A stretch of DNA of 64,000 nt from Pseudomonas sp. PDM15 (GCF_014851565.1 NZ_JACVAA010000002.1:310001-374000); one strand, 5' to 3'; counted from the stretch's first letter, positions 41,936 to 51,796 are shown. Notes: generated from the sequence alone by a model not told the origin. Made by a program: numbers and translations.

Positions 41936-42718
41936 ATGATGAGTCGTCTTGCCATTCTGTTCGGCCTCGCCTGCGCCCTGCTCTGCCCGTCCGCCGGCGC
42001 GGCCATCGGCGATGCCGAAGCGATGAACCTGTCCGGCATGCAGCGCATGCTCAGCCAGCGCATCGCCAAGAGTTACCTGATGATCGGCACCGACGTGCGC
42101 AGCGACCAGGCCGTGCAGCAACTGGACCAGAGCGTGGCGCGCTTCGAAAGCAACTACCAGGCGCTCAGCGAATACGCTCCCAGCGCCGAAATCACCACGG
42201 CGCTGGAGCAGGTCGGGCTGACCTGGCAACGCTACCGCGAGCTGGCCCTGTCGCGCCCCGAACCGCAGCAGGCGCTGAGCCTGCTGCAGCTCAGCGACCA
42301 GTTGCTGGCGCAGAGCGAGGCGCTGGTACAACTGATCGAGGCCCATACCGGCAATGCCGGCGCGCGCCTGGTCAACCGCAGCGGGCGCCAGCGCATGCTC
42401 AGCCAGCGCATCGCCAAGCTCTACCTGGCGCTGAGCTGGCAACTGCCGGCCGAGGGTTTGGAGCAGCAGCTGCAACAGGCCACCACGGAATTCGAGGCAG
42501 CCCAGCAGGAGCTGCTGGCCGCCGAGCAGAACACCCCGCAGATCGCCGCCGCGCTGAAGAAGGTCGAGGCCCAGTGGCGCTTCGCCCGCGCCGGCTTCCA
42601 GCTGTCTGCCGACTCGCGCTATGTGCCGACGGTAATCACTACCACCACCGAAACCCTGTTGTGGCAGATGAACGAGCTGACCAGCGCCTATGAGCAGGTG
42701 ATGCAGCGCGAGTCCTAG
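41936..42718 (+). CDS. Secreted protein with two PilJ-type (NarX-like) sensor domains
   Basis: 260 aa with a signal peptide (MMSRLAILFGLACALLCPSAGAA). Two copies of the PilJ/NarX N-terminal helical motif: NLSGMQRMLSQRIAKSYLMI and NRSGRQRMLSQRIAKLYLALS, at about residues 32 and 145. No signalling module or TM segment follows, so it is a free periplasmic sensor-like protein. GGAGG five bases before ATG 41936 sets the start. Function unknown; the NarX motif family binds nitrate or nitrite, but ligand residues cannot be confirmed. Confidence 0.83.
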   Translation: MMSRLAILFGLACALLCPSAGAAIGDAEAMNLSGMQRMLSQRIAKSYLMIGTDVRSDQAVQQLDQSVARFESNYQALSEYAPSAEITTALEQVGLTWQRYRELALSRPEPQQALSLLQLSDQLLAQSEALVQLIEAHTGNAGARLVNRSGRQRMLSQRIAKLYLALSWQLPAEGLEQQLQQATTEFEAAQQELLAAEQNTPQIAAALKKVEAQWRFARAGFQLSADSRYVPTVITTTTETLLWQMNELTSAYEQVMQRES

Positions 42719-43497
42719 CGCTCCTCGACGCCATAGGCCTTGAGCAAGGCCTGCAGACGACCGTCGGCGCGGTAGCGCTGCAGGCCGTGTTCGAACAGCT
42801 CGACATAGCGGGCGCTGTCCGCGCGGGTTGGCGAGAAGGCCAGGTAGATGGGCACATCCGGCTCGCGACAGCCGGCCTCGCGCAGCTCACCGCTGCGGCC
42901 GAGATCGGCCAGGCGCGACTGGATCACCCAGCTGTTTTCCACCAGGGCGTCCAGCCGGCCATGGCGCAGCTTGGTCAGGTTGAGATCGAGGGCGTTGTCG
43001 CCGGCGGCCACCTGCACCCGATCACCGTCGCGATGGGCGGCCACGTAGGCATTGAGCGGCTCGCCATAGCTGTAGTCGTTGATCACGCCCAGGCGCACGG
43101 GGGCCAGCGAATCGACGCCGCTGAAGCGCCAGGTGGAGTCCTGGCGGGTATAGAAGCAGTTGCGCGACATGGCCACTGGCGTGCGGGTGAACAGGAAGTC
43201 CGGGGCGTCCTCGTGGCCGGCGCCCACCGCCGCGTTGAGTTCGCCGCGGCGCACCTCCTGCAGCACCCGCGCCCAGTTGCGCGTCTCGTAGCGCACGGCG
43301 ACACCGGCCTCGGCGAAGATGTCGCGCGCCAGTTCGACGAAGATGCCCGGCCGAGCCGCATCGGCCGCGCAGTTCACCGGGCACCAGAGATCGGCGGCGA
43401 TGACCAGCGTTTCGTCAAGCGCGCTGCCCGCCGGCGCAGGGCCGGCGAGCAAACACAGGGCGAAAGCAAGGAGCGGCAGGCGACGGCGCGGCTGCAT
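42715..43497 (-). CDS. Periplasmic substrate-binding protein, SBP family 3
   Basis: 260 aa with signal peptide (MQPRRRLPLLAFALCLLAGPAPAGS). Core SBP-3 pattern: LVIAADLWCPVNCAADAARPGIFVELARDIFAEAGVAVRYET, RRGELNAAVGAGHEDAPDFLF, VRLGVINDYSYGEP, KLRHGRLDALVENSWVIQSRLAD. No transporter genes adjacent. Convergent with the PilJ-domain gene (four-base overlap). Confidence 0.83.
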   Translation of the reverse strand: MQPRRRLPLLAFALCLLAGPAPAGSALDETLVIAADLWCPVNCAADAARPGIFVELARDIFAEAGVAVRYETRNWARVLQEVRRGELNAAVGAGHEDAPDFLFTRTPVAMSRNCFYTRQDSTWRFSGVDSLAPVRLGVINDYSYGEPLNAYVAAHRDGDRVQVAAGDNALDLNLTKLRHGRLDALVENSWVIQSRLADLGRSGELREAGCREPDVPIYLAFSPTRADSARYVELFEHGLQRYRADGRLQALLKAYGVEER

Positions 43498-43536
43498 GCG
43501 GCGACCTCAAGGGGAAATTGGCACCCTTGTACCACC

Positions 43537-45024
43537 TCAGCCCTCGCTGCGCACCCTCTTCACCGCGTCCAGCCAGCCGGCGTAGAGCTTGCCGCGATGG
43601 ACATCGGCCATGCGCGGGGCGAAGCGCTGCTGGCGGTGCCAGTGGCTGGCCACTTCATCCAGATCGCGGTATAGCCCGGCCTGCAGGCCGGCCAGGTAGG
43701 CCACGCCCAGGGCCGTGGTCTCGGTGACCACCGGGCGCTCCACCGGCACGCCCAGAATGTCGGCGAGGAACTGCATGACCCAGTTGTTCACCACCATGCC
43801 GCCGTCCACGCGCAGCGCGCTGGGCTCGGCCGCGCCATCCTGGCGCATGGCCTCGAGCAGGTCACGGGTCTGGTAGCACACCGACTGCAGGCCGGCGGTG
43901 ACGATCTCCTTGATCCCGGTGTCGCGGGTCAGACCGAAGATCGCGCCGCGTGCCTTGGGGTCCCAGTACGGCGCGCCGAGGCCGGTGAAGGCCGGCACCA
44001 GGTACACGCCGCAGGCATCGCCGGTCTGCTCGGCGAGCAGCTCGGTGTCGCGAGCGTCGCTGATCAGCTTGATGCCGTCGCGCAGCCACTGCACGGCGGC
44101 GCCGGCGACGAAGATGCTGCCCTCCACCGCGTAGGTGACCTTGCCATTGAGACGGTAGCCCACGGTGGTCAGCAGGCGGTTCTTCGACACCACCGGCTTG
44201 TCGCCGGTGTTCTGGATCATGAAGCAGCCGGTGCCGTAAGTGCTCTTGACCATGCCGGGCTCGAAGCAGGTCTGGCCGATCAGCGCGGCCTGCTGGTCGC
44301 CGGCCATGCCCAGCACGGGAATGCCGGCGCCAAGCAGCGCCGGCTCGGTGACGCCGAAATCGGCGGCGCAATCCAGCACTTCCGGCAGCAGACTGCGCGG
44401 GATGTCGAACAGCTGCAGCAGCTCGTCGTCCCACTGCTGGCTGTGGATGTTGAACAGCAAGGTGCGTGAGGCGTTGCTGGCATCGGTGCGGTGCGACTTG
44501 CCGTCGGTCAGGCGCCACAGCAGGAAGCAGTCCACGGTGCCGAAGCGCAGCTCGCCACGCTCGGCGCGCTCGCGGGCTCCGGGCACGTTGTCGAGGATCC
44601 AGCGCAGCTTGGTCGCGGAGAAATACGGGTCGATCAGCAGGCCGGTCTTGTCGGACACCTTGGCCTCGTGCCCCTCGGCCTTGAGCCCGGCGCAGTAGTC
44701 GGCGGTGCGCCGATCCTGCCAGACGATCGCCGGGTGGATCGGCGAGCCGCTGACCGCATCCCACACCACGGTGGTCTCGCGCTGGTTGGTGATGCCGATG
44801 GCCAGCACCTCGTCGGCGTTCAGGCCCTTGCTGGCCAAAGCCTCGCGGCAGACCTTGAGGGTGGTCAGCCAGATCTCCTCGGCGTCGTGCTCGACCCAAC
44901 CGTCCTTGGGAAAGTACTGCTTGAACTCCTGCTGGGCGCTGGCCAGCGGCAAGCCCTGTGCACTGAAGACGATGGCGCGGGAGCTGGTGGTGCCCTGGTC
45001 GATGGCAAGCAGGTATTGGGACAT
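43537..45024 (-). CDS. glpK: Glycerol kinase
   Basis: 495 aa, normal size. Phosphorylates glycerol with ATP to glycerol-3-phosphate in the cytoplasm. FGGY family motifs: [58 protein letters not shown], and [16 protein letters not shown]. It is on the minus strand, opposite to glpR-glpD, and glpF is not seen nearby. Confidence 0.96.
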   Translation of the reverse strand: MSQYLLAIDQGTTSSRAIVFSAQGLPLASAQQEFKQYFPKDGWVEHDAEEIWLTTLKVCREALASKGLNADEVLAIGITNQRETTVVWDAVSGSPIHPAIVWQDRRTADYCAGLKAEGHEAKVSDKTGLLIDPYFSATKLRWILDNVPGARERAERGELRFGTVDCFLLWRLTDGKSHRTDASNASRTLLFNIHSQQWDDELLQLFDIPRSLLPEVLDCAADFGVTEPALLGAGIPVLGMAGDQQAALIGQTCFEPGMVKSTYGTGCFMIQNTGDKPVVSKNRLLTTVGYRLNGKVTYAVEGSIFVAGAAVQWLRDGIKLISDARDTELLAEQTGDACGVYLVPAFTGLGAPYWDPKARGAIFGLTRDTGIKEIVTAGLQSVCYQTRDLLEAMRQDGAAEPSALRVDGGMVVNNWVMQFLADILGVPVERPVVTETTALGVAYLAGLQAGLYRDLDEVASHWHRQQRFAPRMADVHRGKLYAGWLDAVKRVRSEG

Positions 45025-45069
45025 GCGCGTTTCCTTGTTGTTATGCGTGAGCTCCGCTCGGGAGCCGGA

Positions 45070-45540
45070 TCATTCCCTGCCGATGGCGGCGAAGGTGCCC
45101 TGGGTGTGCAGGGCCAGCACCTCGGCCGCCAGCTCCACTTCCAGGCCACGGCGGCCGGCGCTGACATGAATGGTCGGGTGCTGGCGTGCGGATTCGTCGA
45201 TAAAGGTGCGCAGGCGCTTCTTCTGCCCCAGCGGGCTGATCCCGCCGACCAGATAGCCGGTACTGCGCTGGGCCTGCTGCGGGTCGGCCATGTCGGCCTT
45301 CTTCGCTCCGGCGGCATGGGCCAGGGCCTTGAGGTCGAGACTGCCGGCCACCGGCACCACCGCCACCAGCAGCTCGCCCTTCTCGGTGGCGGCGAGCAGC
45401 GTCTTGAATACCCGCGCCGGCTCCAGGCCGAGCTTCTCGGCGGCCTCCAGGCCATAGGACGGCGCCTTGGGGTCGTGGTGGTAGCTGTGCACCTGGTGCT
45501 CGGCCTTGGCCTTTTTCAGCAGATCGATGGCAGGAGTCAT
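45070..45540 (-). CDS. ybaK: Cys-tRNA(Pro)/Cys-tRNA(Cys) deacylase, YbaK/EbsC type
   Basis: 156 aa, the family length. Hydrolyses mischarged Cys-tRNA(Pro). Key pattern: VFKTLLAATEKGELLVAVVPVAGSLDLKALAHAAGAKKADMADPQQAQRSTGYLVGGISPLGQKKRLRTFIDE, with the conserved Lys (FKTL) and GISPLG loop. Codirectional with glpK, 45 bases apart, but probably separately expressed. Confidence 0.93.
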   Translation of the reverse strand: MTPAIDLLKKAKAEHQVHSYHHDPKAPSYGLEAAEKLGLEPARVFKTLLAATEKGELLVAVVPVAGSLDLKALAHAAGAKKADMADPQQAQRSTGYLVGGISPLGQKKRLRTFIDESARQHPTIHVSAGRRGLEVELAAEVLALHTQGTFAAIGRE

Positions 45541-45705
45541 GTTCGAATGTGAAAATCCCTGACGAAGGCGCGTACCTTAGCGGAAAAAACCTGGCGGAGC
45601 AGCCCTCGCTGTCGCACAGGGTGGCCGCCGCGGATGGCTGGTCATAAAAGTCGCCAGCAGGCGGCACCTCGCTATAATCCGCCGGCCGATAAAAAAGGAA
45701 AGCCC

Positions 45706-46464
45706 ATGAGCCTCCCACCCCGCCAGCAGAGCATCCTCGAACGCGCCCGCGAGCGCGGCTACGTCAGTATCGAAGAGCTGGCCCAGGCCTTCGCCGTCAC
45801 CCCGCAGACCATCCGCCGCGACATCAACCAGCTGGCCGAACAGGGCCTGCTGCGACGCACCCATGGCGGCGCGGCAAGCGAGGCATCGAGCATCCAGAAC
45901 ACCGCCTACGCCATGCGCGCCGGGCAGATGCGCGACGAGAAGCAGCGCATCGCCGAAGCCATCGCCGCGCAGATCCCCGACTACGCCTCGCTGTTCATCA
46001 GCATCGGCACCACCACCGAGGCCATCGCCCGCGCCCTGCTCGGGCGCAAGCACCTCAAGGTGATCACCAACAACCTGCACGTGGCCGCCACCCTGGCCGA
46101 CAAGGCCGACTTCGAAGTGCTGGTGGCCGGCGGCAGCGTGCGCAGCGATGGCGGCGTGGTCGGCCAGGCGGCGGCGGACTTCATCCAGCAGTTCAAGGTC
46201 GACTTCGCCATCATGGGCATCAGCGGCATCGACGAGGACGGCAGTCTGCTGGACTTCGACTACCAGGAAGTACGCGTCTCCCAGGCCATCATCGACAACG
46301 CCCGCCAGGTGCTGCTGGCCGCCGACTCCAGCAAGTTCGGGCGCAATGCCGTGGTGCGCCTGGGCTCCATCGCCCTGGTCGACCACATCTTCACCGACGC
46401 CCCGCCCTCCGCCGGGCTGAGCCGCCTGCTGACCGAGCAGAAGATCCAGCTGCATATCGTCTGA
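45706..46464 (+). CDS. glpR: DeoR-family glycerol-3-phosphate regulon repressor
   Basis: 252 aa. DeoR HTH ([51 protein letters not shown]) and sugar-phosphate sensing domain ([37 protein letters not shown]). ATG 45706 follows AAAGGA. Probably represses glpD and glpK until glycerol-3-phosphate appears. Precedes glpD on the same strand, 172 bases apart. Confidence 0.93.
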   Translation: MSLPPRQQSILERARERGYVSIEELAQAFAVTPQTIRRDINQLAEQGLLRRTHGGAASEASSIQNTAYAMRAGQMRDEKQRIAEAIAAQIPDYASLFISIGTTTEAIARALLGRKHLKVITNNLHVAATLADKADFEVLVAGGSVRSDGGVVGQAAADFIQQFKVDFAIMGISGIDEDGSLLDFDYQEVRVSQAIIDNARQVLLAADSSKFGRNAVVRLGSIALVDHIFTDAPPSAGLSRLLTEQKIQLHIV

Positions 46465-46586
46465 TCCCGCGCCGGGCTACGCGCAACCTCTCGTAACCCA
46501 CGCTGCGCTTGTGCGAGCCATCTCGCCTTTCTGATGGTCGGCCGCCCTTCGGGCTGGCGGAAGCGCGCCTGCTCGGCTAGCATATT

Positions 46587-46598
46587 TTCGAAATCGAA
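46587..46598. promoter_or_regulatory. Candidate GlpR operator in the glpD promoter
   Basis: TTCGAAATCGAA is a dyad (TTCGA-AA-TCGAA) in the AT-rich stretch 40-50 bases before glpD, between glpR and glpD. It resembles the TTTCG-TTCGAA pattern described for Pseudomonas GlpR. Position and symmetry support it; no experimental evidence. Confidence 0.45.
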
Positions 46599-46636
46599 CA
46601 TTCATAAGTTCACATTACAACTTACGGTGCCTTGCC

Positions 46637-48175
46637 ATGTCGCTCAGTCAGCCCCCCCCCATCGCTGAAATCTACGACCTGGCCGTGGTCGGTGGCGGCA
46701 TCAACGGTGCCGGCATCGCCGCCGATGCGGCCGGCCGCGGCCTCTCTGTGTTCCTTTGCGAACGCGACGACCTAGCCCAGCACACCTCCTCCGCCAGCAG
46801 CAAACTGATCCATGGCGGCCTGCGCTACCTCGAACACTACGAATTCCGCCTGGTCCGCGAGGCACTAGCCGAGCGCGAAGTGCTGCTGGCCAAGGCCCCG
46901 CATATCGTTAAACCGATGCGCTTCATCCTGCCGCACCGTCCGCACCTGCGCCCGGCGTGGATGATCCGCGCCGGCCTGTTCCTCTACGACCACCTGGGCA
47001 AGCGCGAGAAGCTGCCGGGCTCCAACGGCGTGCGTTTCGGTGCCGGTAGCCCGCTCAAGGCCGAGATGGCGCGCGGCTTCGAGTACTCCGACTGCTGGGT
47101 GGACGACGCGCGCCTGGTGGTGCTCAACCTGATGGCCGCCCGCGAGCGCCATGCGCACATCCACACCCGCACCCGTTGCGTCAGCGCGCGGCGCAGCAAG
47201 GGCCTGTGGCACCTGCACCTGGAGCGCGCCGATGGCAGCCTGTTCTCGATCCGCGCCCGCGCCCTGGTCAACGCCGCCGGCCCGTGGGTGGCGCGCTTCA
47301 TCCAGGACGACCTGAAGCAGAAGTCGCCCTACGGCATCCGCCTGATCCAGGGCAGCCACATCGTGGTGCCGCGCATCCATGACGGCGAGCAGGCCTACAT
47401 CCTGCAGAACGAGGACCAGCGCATCGTCTTCGTCATCCCCTGGCTGGAACGCTTCAGCCTGATCGGCACCACCGACCGCGAGTACCAGGGCGACCCGGCC
47501 CAGGTGCGCATCAGCGAGGAAGAAACCGACTACCTGCTCAAGGTGGTCAATGCCCACTTCAAGCAGCAGCTGCAGCGCAGCGACATCCTGCACACCTACT
47601 CCGGCGTGCGCCCGCTGTGCGACGACGAATCCGACGAGCCCTCGGCCGTGACCCGCGACTACACCCTGTCGCTGTCCGGGGCGCCGGGCGAGGCGCCGCT
47701 GCTGTCGGTGTTCGGCGGCAAGCTGACCACCTACCGCAAGCTGGCCGAGTCGGCCATGAGCCAGCTCGCCCCCTACTTCCCGCGCCTGTGCCCGGCCTGG
47801 ACCGACCAGGCGCCACTGCCGGGTGGCGAGAACATGGACAGCCGCGAGGCGCTGGTGAACAAGCTGATCGCCCGCTTCGGCTGGCTAGACCGCGAACTGG
47901 CCCAGCGCTGGGCCAGCACCTACGGCAGCCGCACCTGGCGCCTGCTGGACGGCCTGCAGTGGCAGAACGAACTGGGCGAACACCTGGGCGCTGGCCTGTA
48001 CACCCGAGAAGTGGATTACCTGCGCCGCGAGGAATGGGCCGTGGAAGCCGAGGACATCCTCTGGCGCCGAACCAAGCTCGGTCTGTTCATGACGCCCGGC
48101 CAGCAGGCCAAGCTGCGGGACTACCTACAGGCCAGCCGCCAGCCACAGCCCCTGGCCAGCGCTCGCGCGGTCTGA
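46637..48175 (+). CDS. glpD: Aerobic glycerol-3-phosphate dehydrogenase
   Basis: 512 aa. FAD-binding GxGxxG at the N-terminus (LAVVGGGINGAGIAADAAGRGL), conserved LIHGGLRYLEHYEFRLVREAL and GTTDREYQGDP, C-terminal GlpD domain. Oxidises glycerol-3-phosphate to dihydroxyacetone phosphate on the inner membrane and feeds electrons to ubiquinone. The start is the ATG at 46637. Confidence 0.96.
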   Translation: MSLSQPPPIAEIYDLAVVGGGINGAGIAADAAGRGLSVFLCERDDLAQHTSSASSKLIHGGLRYLEHYEFRLVREALAEREVLLAKAPHIVKPMRFILPHRPHLRPAWMIRAGLFLYDHLGKREKLPGSNGVRFGAGSPLKAEMARGFEYSDCWVDDARLVVLNLMAARERHAHIHTRTRCVSARRSKGLWHLHLERADGSLFSIRARALVNAAGPWVARFIQDDLKQKSPYGIRLIQGSHIVVPRIHDGEQAYILQNEDQRIVFVIPWLERFSLIGTTDREYQGDPAQVRISEEETDYLLKVVNAHFKQQLQRSDILHTYSGVRPLCDDESDEPSAVTRDYTLSLSGAPGEAPLLSVFGGKLTTYRKLAESAMSQLAPYFPRLCPAWTDQAPLPGGENMDSREALVNKLIARFGWLDRELAQRWASTYGSRTWRLLDGLQWQNELGEHLGAGLYTREVDYLRREEWAVEAEDILWRRTKLGLFMTPGQQAKLRDYLQASRQPQPLASARAV

Positions 48176-49195
48176 TCAGAGCGGCGACTGCGCCCCGCTC
48201 TCCTGGCGCTGGGCCAGCTGTGTGTCGTCCAGGCGATGGGCGCGCAGGTGCGGCAGCACGGCGGCCAGCAACGGCTCCTTGAACGCCGCCTGGAAGCGAT
48301 GAGCCAGGCCCGGAATCAGCTTCAGCTCACTGCCCTTTATATGGGCCGCCACGTGTACTCCATGCATCACCGGCAACAGCGGGTCGGCGGTGCCGTGCAC
48401 CACCAGGGTCGGGACCTGCAAGCGATTGAGCAGCTCCACCCGACTAGGCTCGGTGAGTATCGCCAGGATCTGCCGCTGCACGCCCTGGGGATTGAAGGCC
48501 CGGTCGTAGCTGTGCTCGGCCTCCACCAGCAACTGCGCGCGATCCACCGCCAGGCTCGGACTGCCGAGCGCGGCCAGCAGGTCGGCCTGCTGCTCGATGG
48601 CCGCAGCGCGATCCGGCGCCTCGCGCCGCGCCAGCTGCTGCAGCAGCCGTGCATTCGGTGCCGGCAGGCCAGGCGCGCTGGAGCTGGTCATCAGCAGGGT
48701 CAGGCTCTCCACCCGCCGCGGCGCCAGGTCGGCCATGTGCTGGGCGATCATCCCGCCCATGCTGGCGCCCAGCACATGGAAACGCTGGACGCCCAGCACA
48801 TCCATCAGCCCCAGGGCATCGCCGGCCATGTCGCGCAGCGAATAGGGGGCGGCGGCGCCGAGCCCCACCTGATAGCTGAGCAGCTCATAGCCCAGGTTCA
48901 CCTCGGGAGCGGCACCCAGCCAGGTCGATAAGCCAACGTCGCGGTTGTCGAAACGGATCACCCGGAAGCCCTGCTCGCACAGGCGCGAGAGCACCTCATC
49001 GGGCCAGTGGATCAACTGGCCGCCGAGCCCCATGACCAGCAGCAGCGCCGGATCGCTGTCGCGGCCGATGCTCTGATAGGCCAGGCGCACCTCGCCGACA
49101 TCCGCCATGGCGGTCGGCACCTGCAGATCACAGCGAGAAGCCGCAAAGGACGGCAAGCCGCACAGCAGCGCGACGAAGAAGAGCAACGCACGCAT
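48176..49195 (-). CDS. Secreted alpha/beta hydrolase
   Basis: 339 aa. Signal peptide MRALLFFVALLCGLPSFA then an alpha/beta-hydrolase core: LLLVMGLGGQLIHWPDEVLSRLCEQGFRVIRFDNRDVGLST, nucleophile elbow VLGASMGGMIAQHMAD (G-A-S-M-G), Asp in VVHGTADPLLP, and His in GLAHRFQ. Longer frame opens at 49357 without signal logic, so 49195 was chosen. Substrate unknown. Confidence 0.88.
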   Translation of the reverse strand: MRALLFFVALLCGLPSFAASRCDLQVPTAMADVGEVRLAYQSIGRDSDPALLLVMGLGGQLIHWPDEVLSRLCEQGFRVIRFDNRDVGLSTWLGAAPEVNLGYELLSYQVGLGAAAPYSLRDMAGDALGLMDVLGVQRFHVLGASMGGMIAQHMADLAPRRVESLTLLMTSSSAPGLPAPNARLLQQLARREAPDRAAAIEQQADLLAALGSPSLAVDRAQLLVEAEHSYDRAFNPQGVQRQILAILTEPSRVELLNRLQVPTLVVHGTADPLLPVMHGVHVAAHIKGSELKLIPGLAHRFQAAFKEPLLAAVLPHLRAHRLDDTQLAQRQESGAQSPL

Positions 49196-49315
49196 CGAGA
49201 ACACCCAGAACGCAGAACCCCAGTGAAGCGCGAGTCTGCGGATGTTCGTGCGTTGGCGCTGCCACAGTTCGATGACAATTTGATGAAGGGTGCCGAACGG
49301 TAGTGACTCGCCCGA

Positions 49316-49455
49316 AGAGCCTGTTCCAAGGCTGCGAGCTAGAGGCATGCAAGGCAAAAACAGGCGAAGAAGCGCAGTTTACGAAAGTAAATGAGCATTC
49401 TGAGTCTGTTTTTAACGCAGCAGGCCCGACGCGCAGCAGCCTTGGAATAGGCTCT
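49316..49455 (+). mobile_element. MITE-like 140-bp element with 20-bp terminal inverted repeats
   Basis: Left end AGAGCCTGTTCCAAGGCTGC (49316-49335) and right end GCAGCCTTGGAATAGGCTCT (49436-49455), 19 of 20 complementary. The interior is AT-rich with no ORF. No clear target duplication was seen. The right end reaches into the stop codon of the histidine kinase gene: its first base is the last base of that TGA. A similar sequence family occurs in Pseudomonas genomes. Confidence 0.6.
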
Positions 49456-51074
49456 CAGAGCGGTTCCGTCGTCGCCGGCTGCTCGCGCGGCCACACCAGG
49501 CTGAAGTGGGCGCCGCCGAGGTTGGCGCTGCGGCCGACGTGGGCGCGGCCGGCGTGCCAGTAGATGATCCGGCGCACGATGGACAGGCCCAGGCCGTGGC
49601 CGCCGGAGGCGCGGGTGCGGCTGTCGTCAAGGCGCAGGAAGGGCGTGAAGATGCGCTCCCAGGCGTCCTCGGGTACGCCGGGGCCGTCGTCCTCCACATC
49701 CACCCGGCAGCGCTCCGGGCCGATGTGGTAGGTCAGGCGCACGCGGGCATCGGCATGGCGCATGGCATTGCTCACCAGGTTCTGCAGGGCGCGGTGCAGG
49801 TAGCGCGGCTCGGCTTCCACCAGGGCGCTGCCATCCGGGGCATCGCGGCACTGGCCGCGGTCGACGCGGATATCGGCGCGCAGCGGCGCCAGCTCCTTGA
49901 TCACCTGGTCGAGCAGCGCGCGCAGGTCCACCTGCTGATAGATCAGCTCCGGCGAACCCTGCTCCAGGCGGGCGTAGACCAGCATCTCGTCGACCAGCTT
50001 GTCCAGTTCCTGGATGTCGCCGTCCATGCCGTCCATGTACTTGCGCCGCGCCTCGTCGCTGTCGGCGTCACCGACCATCTCCAGGCCGAAGCGCAGCCGC
50101 GCTACCGGTGTGCGCAGCTCGTGGGACACGGCGCGCACCATTTCGCGCTGCACATTGAGCAGGCGCTGCAACTGCTCGGCCATGGCGTTGAAGGTGGCGG
50201 CCAGGCGTCCCACCGAGTCGGCGCCCTGGGTCGGCGCGCGGGCATCCAGGCGGCCGCTGGCCAGATGCGAGGCGGCGTTTTCCAGGGCCAGCAGACGACG
50301 TTCCAGGCGCCGTACCAATAGATAGAGGATCAATCCGGTGAGGGTCAGGCCGAGCACGCCGATCAGCACCAGCAGCTCGGTCGGGTAGGGATTCATCTGG
50401 TAGATCGGGCCGACTTCCAGCACCCAGGGCGTACCGACCATGCCGGCGATCACGCGGATCGAGTCGCCGCCCTTACCCAGCGCCAGCACCGTGTCACCTT
50501 CGTCCACCCGACGCTGCTGGTCCTCGTCCAGGTCGACCTTCTCCAGGGTCACCAGGCGCAGGTCGAAGCCGAACTGTTTCTCCTCCTTGAGCGCGGCCAG
50601 ACGCTTGGGCTGCTCGACGATGGGGTAGCGCACCAGTTCGTCCATCAGCAGGTAGACGGTGGCGCGCGCCAATTGCTCGCTGATCTGCTCGACCTCGGTG
50701 GTCAGCACCAGCTGCTGCTCGGCACTAACCAGCGCGTAGACCCGCGCCGCGTGTGGGCCGGTCTGCTCCACCAGCACCTGGCCGCGCAACAGACGCCCGC
50801 GTGCGCGGCCATCCAGCGGCTCGGCGGTCAGTTGCTGCAGTTCCAGCGAAACGCCGATCAGCCGGCTCCAGGTCACCAGCGCCCGGCGCCGGTCCACCTC
50901 GCCCATCGGCTGCAGGCTGTCCGCCATCAGGCGAAAGGTGCCGCGCGCCAGCTGCTCGCGGTATTGGTCGCTACGCACCTCGTTGGTCAGCTGCAGGGCG
51001 CCGACGCCGAGCAGTGCGACCAGCACCAGGGCGGCGATGATGCCGCCATAGATGCGCAGGAAAATGGTGTTCAT
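49455..51074 (-). CDS. rstB: Sensor histidine kinase (RstB-like)
   Basis: 539 aa. Two TM helices flank a periplasmic domain (N-terminal GGIIAALVLVALLGVGALQL; second near LLVLIGVLGLTLTGLILYLLV), then HAMP (RRLERRLLALENAASHLASGRLDARAP), the phospho-acceptor box MVRAVSHELRTPVARLRF, N-box LHRALQNLVSNAMRHA, and HATPase (DGPGVPEDAWERIFTPFLRLD; GHGLGLSIVRRI). Overlaps the response-regulator stop by four bases (ATGA). Symbol assigned by family likeness to RstB. Confidence 0.85.
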   Translation of the reverse strand: MNTIFLRIYGGIIAALVLVALLGVGALQLTNEVRSDQYREQLARGTFRLMADSLQPMGEVDRRRALVTWSRLIGVSLELQQLTAEPLDGRARGRLLRGQVLVEQTGPHAARVYALVSAEQQLVLTTEVEQISEQLARATVYLLMDELVRYPIVEQPKRLAALKEEKQFGFDLRLVTLEKVDLDEDQQRRVDEGDTVLALGKGGDSIRVIAGMVGTPWVLEVGPIYQMNPYPTELLVLIGVLGLTLTGLILYLLVRRLERRLLALENAASHLASGRLDARAPTQGADSVGRLAATFNAMAEQLQRLLNVQREMVRAVSHELRTPVARLRFGLEMVGDADSDEARRKYMDGMDGDIQELDKLVDEMLVYARLEQGSPELIYQQVDLRALLDQVIKELAPLRADIRVDRGQCRDAPDGSALVEAEPRYLHRALQNLVSNAMRHADARVRLTYHIGPERCRVDVEDDGPGVPEDAWERIFTPFLRLDDSRTRASGGHGLGLSIVRRIIYWHAGRAHVGRSANLGGAHFSLVWPREQPATTEPL

Positions 51075-51796
51075 TGCAGCGCGCTGGCGGCCTCGGCGAC
51101 GAACAGGTAGCCCTTGCTGCGCACCGTCTTGATCAGGCGCGGGTGCATCGGGTCATCGCCGATCTTCGGGCGGATGCGCGAGATGCGCACGTCGATGGAA
51201 CGGTCCTGGCCGTCGTACTCGATGCCGCGCAGGGCGGTGAAGATCTCCTCGCGGGACAGAATCCGACCGGCATTGGCCACCAGCAGCCAGAGCAGGTCGA
51301 ACTCGGCGCTGGTCAGTTCGATACCCTCGCCGCGCAACCAGGCCTCGCGCATGGCGCTGTCGATCACCAGCGGGCCGAACTCCAGGCGCCGCTGGTTTTC
51401 CGCCGTCGGCGCCTCGGCCACGCCCTCGCTGCGCCGCAACAGGGCACGGATGCGCGCCAGCAGCACACGCGGGCGCACCGGCTTGCACACATAGTCGTCG
51501 GCGCCCATCTCCAGGCCGAGCACCTCGTCCATGTCATCGGTACGCGCGGTGAGCATCAGGATCGGCCCGGCGAACTGGCCACGCACCTTGCGGCAGATGG
51601 ACAGGCCATCCTCGCCCGGCAGCATCAGGTCGAGCACCACCAGGTCCGGCTGCTCCTTGAGGATACGCGCCGCGGCCCGAGCGCCATCGGATTCGATCGC
51701 CACCTGCAGGCCGTTGCCTTGCAGGTACTCCTGGGTCAACTCCGCCAGCCGCTGATCGTCCTCGACGATCAGGATCTGCCAGGCCTCTTGTTCCAC
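51071..51796 (-). CDS. rstA: OmpR-family response regulator (RstA-like)
   Basis: 241 aa. Receiver (ILIVEDDQRLAELTQEYLQGNGLQV, phosphoacceptor DLVVLDLMLPGEDG, Lys in DDYVCKPVRP) and winged-helix DNA-binding domain (RRLEFGPLVIDSAMREAW; SREEIFTALRGIEYDGQDRSIDVRISRIRPKIGDDP). GTG 51796 chosen because AGAGAAGTC precedes it; the frame extends to 52015 without a better start. Operon with rstB. Confidence 0.88.
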   Translation of the reverse strand: MEQEAWQILIVEDDQRLAELTQEYLQGNGLQVAIESDGARAAARILKEQPDLVVLDLMLPGEDGLSICRKVRGQFAGPILMLTARTDDMDEVLGLEMGADDYVCKPVRPRVLLARIRALLRRSEGVAEAPTAENQRRLEFGPLVIDSAMREAWLRGEGIELTSAEFDLLWLLVANAGRILSREEIFTALRGIEYDGQDRSIDVRISRIRPKIGDDPMHPRLIKTVRSKGYLFVAEAASALQ

